Shown here: positions 63,839 to 64,000 of the stretch, piece by piece | Position numbering within the stretch: the stretch's first letter is position 1 | Layout of the letters: each line of letters starts with the position of its first letter | NCBI RefSeq assembly: GCF_021646545.1 | Contig: NZ_JAKIRP010000004.1 | Span: forward strand, 310,001-374,000 | Reading direction: 5' to 3' | DNA: 64,000 bases | From: Chitinophaga filiformis | GTDB lineage: Bacteria; Bacteroidota; Bacteroidia; Chitinophagales; Chitinophagaceae | Made by a program: the position numbers and the translations under genes | Notes under the pieces: model-generated | The model's input: only the letters and a program-made list of their open reading frames with translations | Told to the model about the DNA's origin: nothing | Database searches by the model: none

Positions 63839-64000
63839 ATTTTTGTTACAATATTATTTTCATTGATAACTAGTTAACTACTAGTGCTTAGGCAAAACAA
63901 ATGTTATACCTTAATTTGCCTTGGTATATAACGAATAAGCATATTTGTTAGAACTATAACAAAGTAATGTTAAAGTTATGTTACACCCATATATACAAAT
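63839..64000. other. AT-rich end of the window
   Basis: No gene is visible on either strand; it is upstream DNA of the OmpA-family gene. Confidence 0.4.

Overview
The window looks like a chromosome segment of a Bacteroidota bacterium, most likely family Chitinophagaceae and close to Chitinophaga. The evidence is the gene content: a type IX secretion system (SprA, PorD, substrates with the gliding-motility-type C-terminal sorting domain), a Bacteroidota-style dcw division cluster, the futalosine menaquinone pathway, a TonB receptor with a carboxypeptidase-like N-domain, and promoters of the TTG-N19/20-TAnnTTTG type. The genus is an inference from gene content, not from a search.

Layout. 0-6.7 kb: the 3' end of lnt, an alpha/beta hydrolase, two paralogous T9SS surface proteins and a short-chain dehydrogenase. 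6.7-8.7 kb: a small stand-alone transcription unit (small ORF or sRNA), then a toxin-antitoxin pair (MqsR-like toxin, MqsA/Panacea-type antitoxin) with a palindromic operator. 8.9-13.0 kb: a TonB receptor flanked by a beta-propeller lipoprotein and a small cysteine-motif protein. 13.0-13.7 kb: a non-coding stretch full of inverted and tandem repeats, including an 88-bp perfect palindrome. 13.7-21.6 kb: sprA and ruvA. 21.8-31.3 kb: fabH, two tandem TPR sensor kinases (the second a predicted pseudokinase), a NUDIX regulator, a DinB-like protein, a GNAT enzyme, fabD, a small unknown protein, folE and queD. 31.4-35.2 kb: mqnB-mqnD, photolyase and a class IV aminotransferase. 35.9-41.7 kb (minus strand): bamD, rpoZ, coaBC, porD, a DUF4296 lipoprotein, scoA and scoB. 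41.7-42.8 kb: 1.16 kb of non-coding DNA with repeats. 42.8-59.1 kb: the complete dcw run mraZ-rsmH-ftsL-ftsI-murE-mraY-murD-ftsW-murG-murC-ftsQ-ftsA-ftsZ. 59.2-63.8 kb: pirin, kup and an OmpA-family protein.

How the genes work together. SprA and PorD build and run the T9SS translocon that would export the two surface proteins at 1.2-5.9 kb. The dcw genes make lipid II (MurE carries the DNPR motif for meso-diaminopimelate) and assemble the divisome. The less conventional parts are the PanA-type toxin-antitoxin locus, the kinase/pseudokinase pair, the TonB/cysteine-motif cluster, and the palindrome-rich intergenic regions at 13.1-13.4 and 41.8-42.6 kb. Most of the rest is core metabolism and envelope biogenesis.
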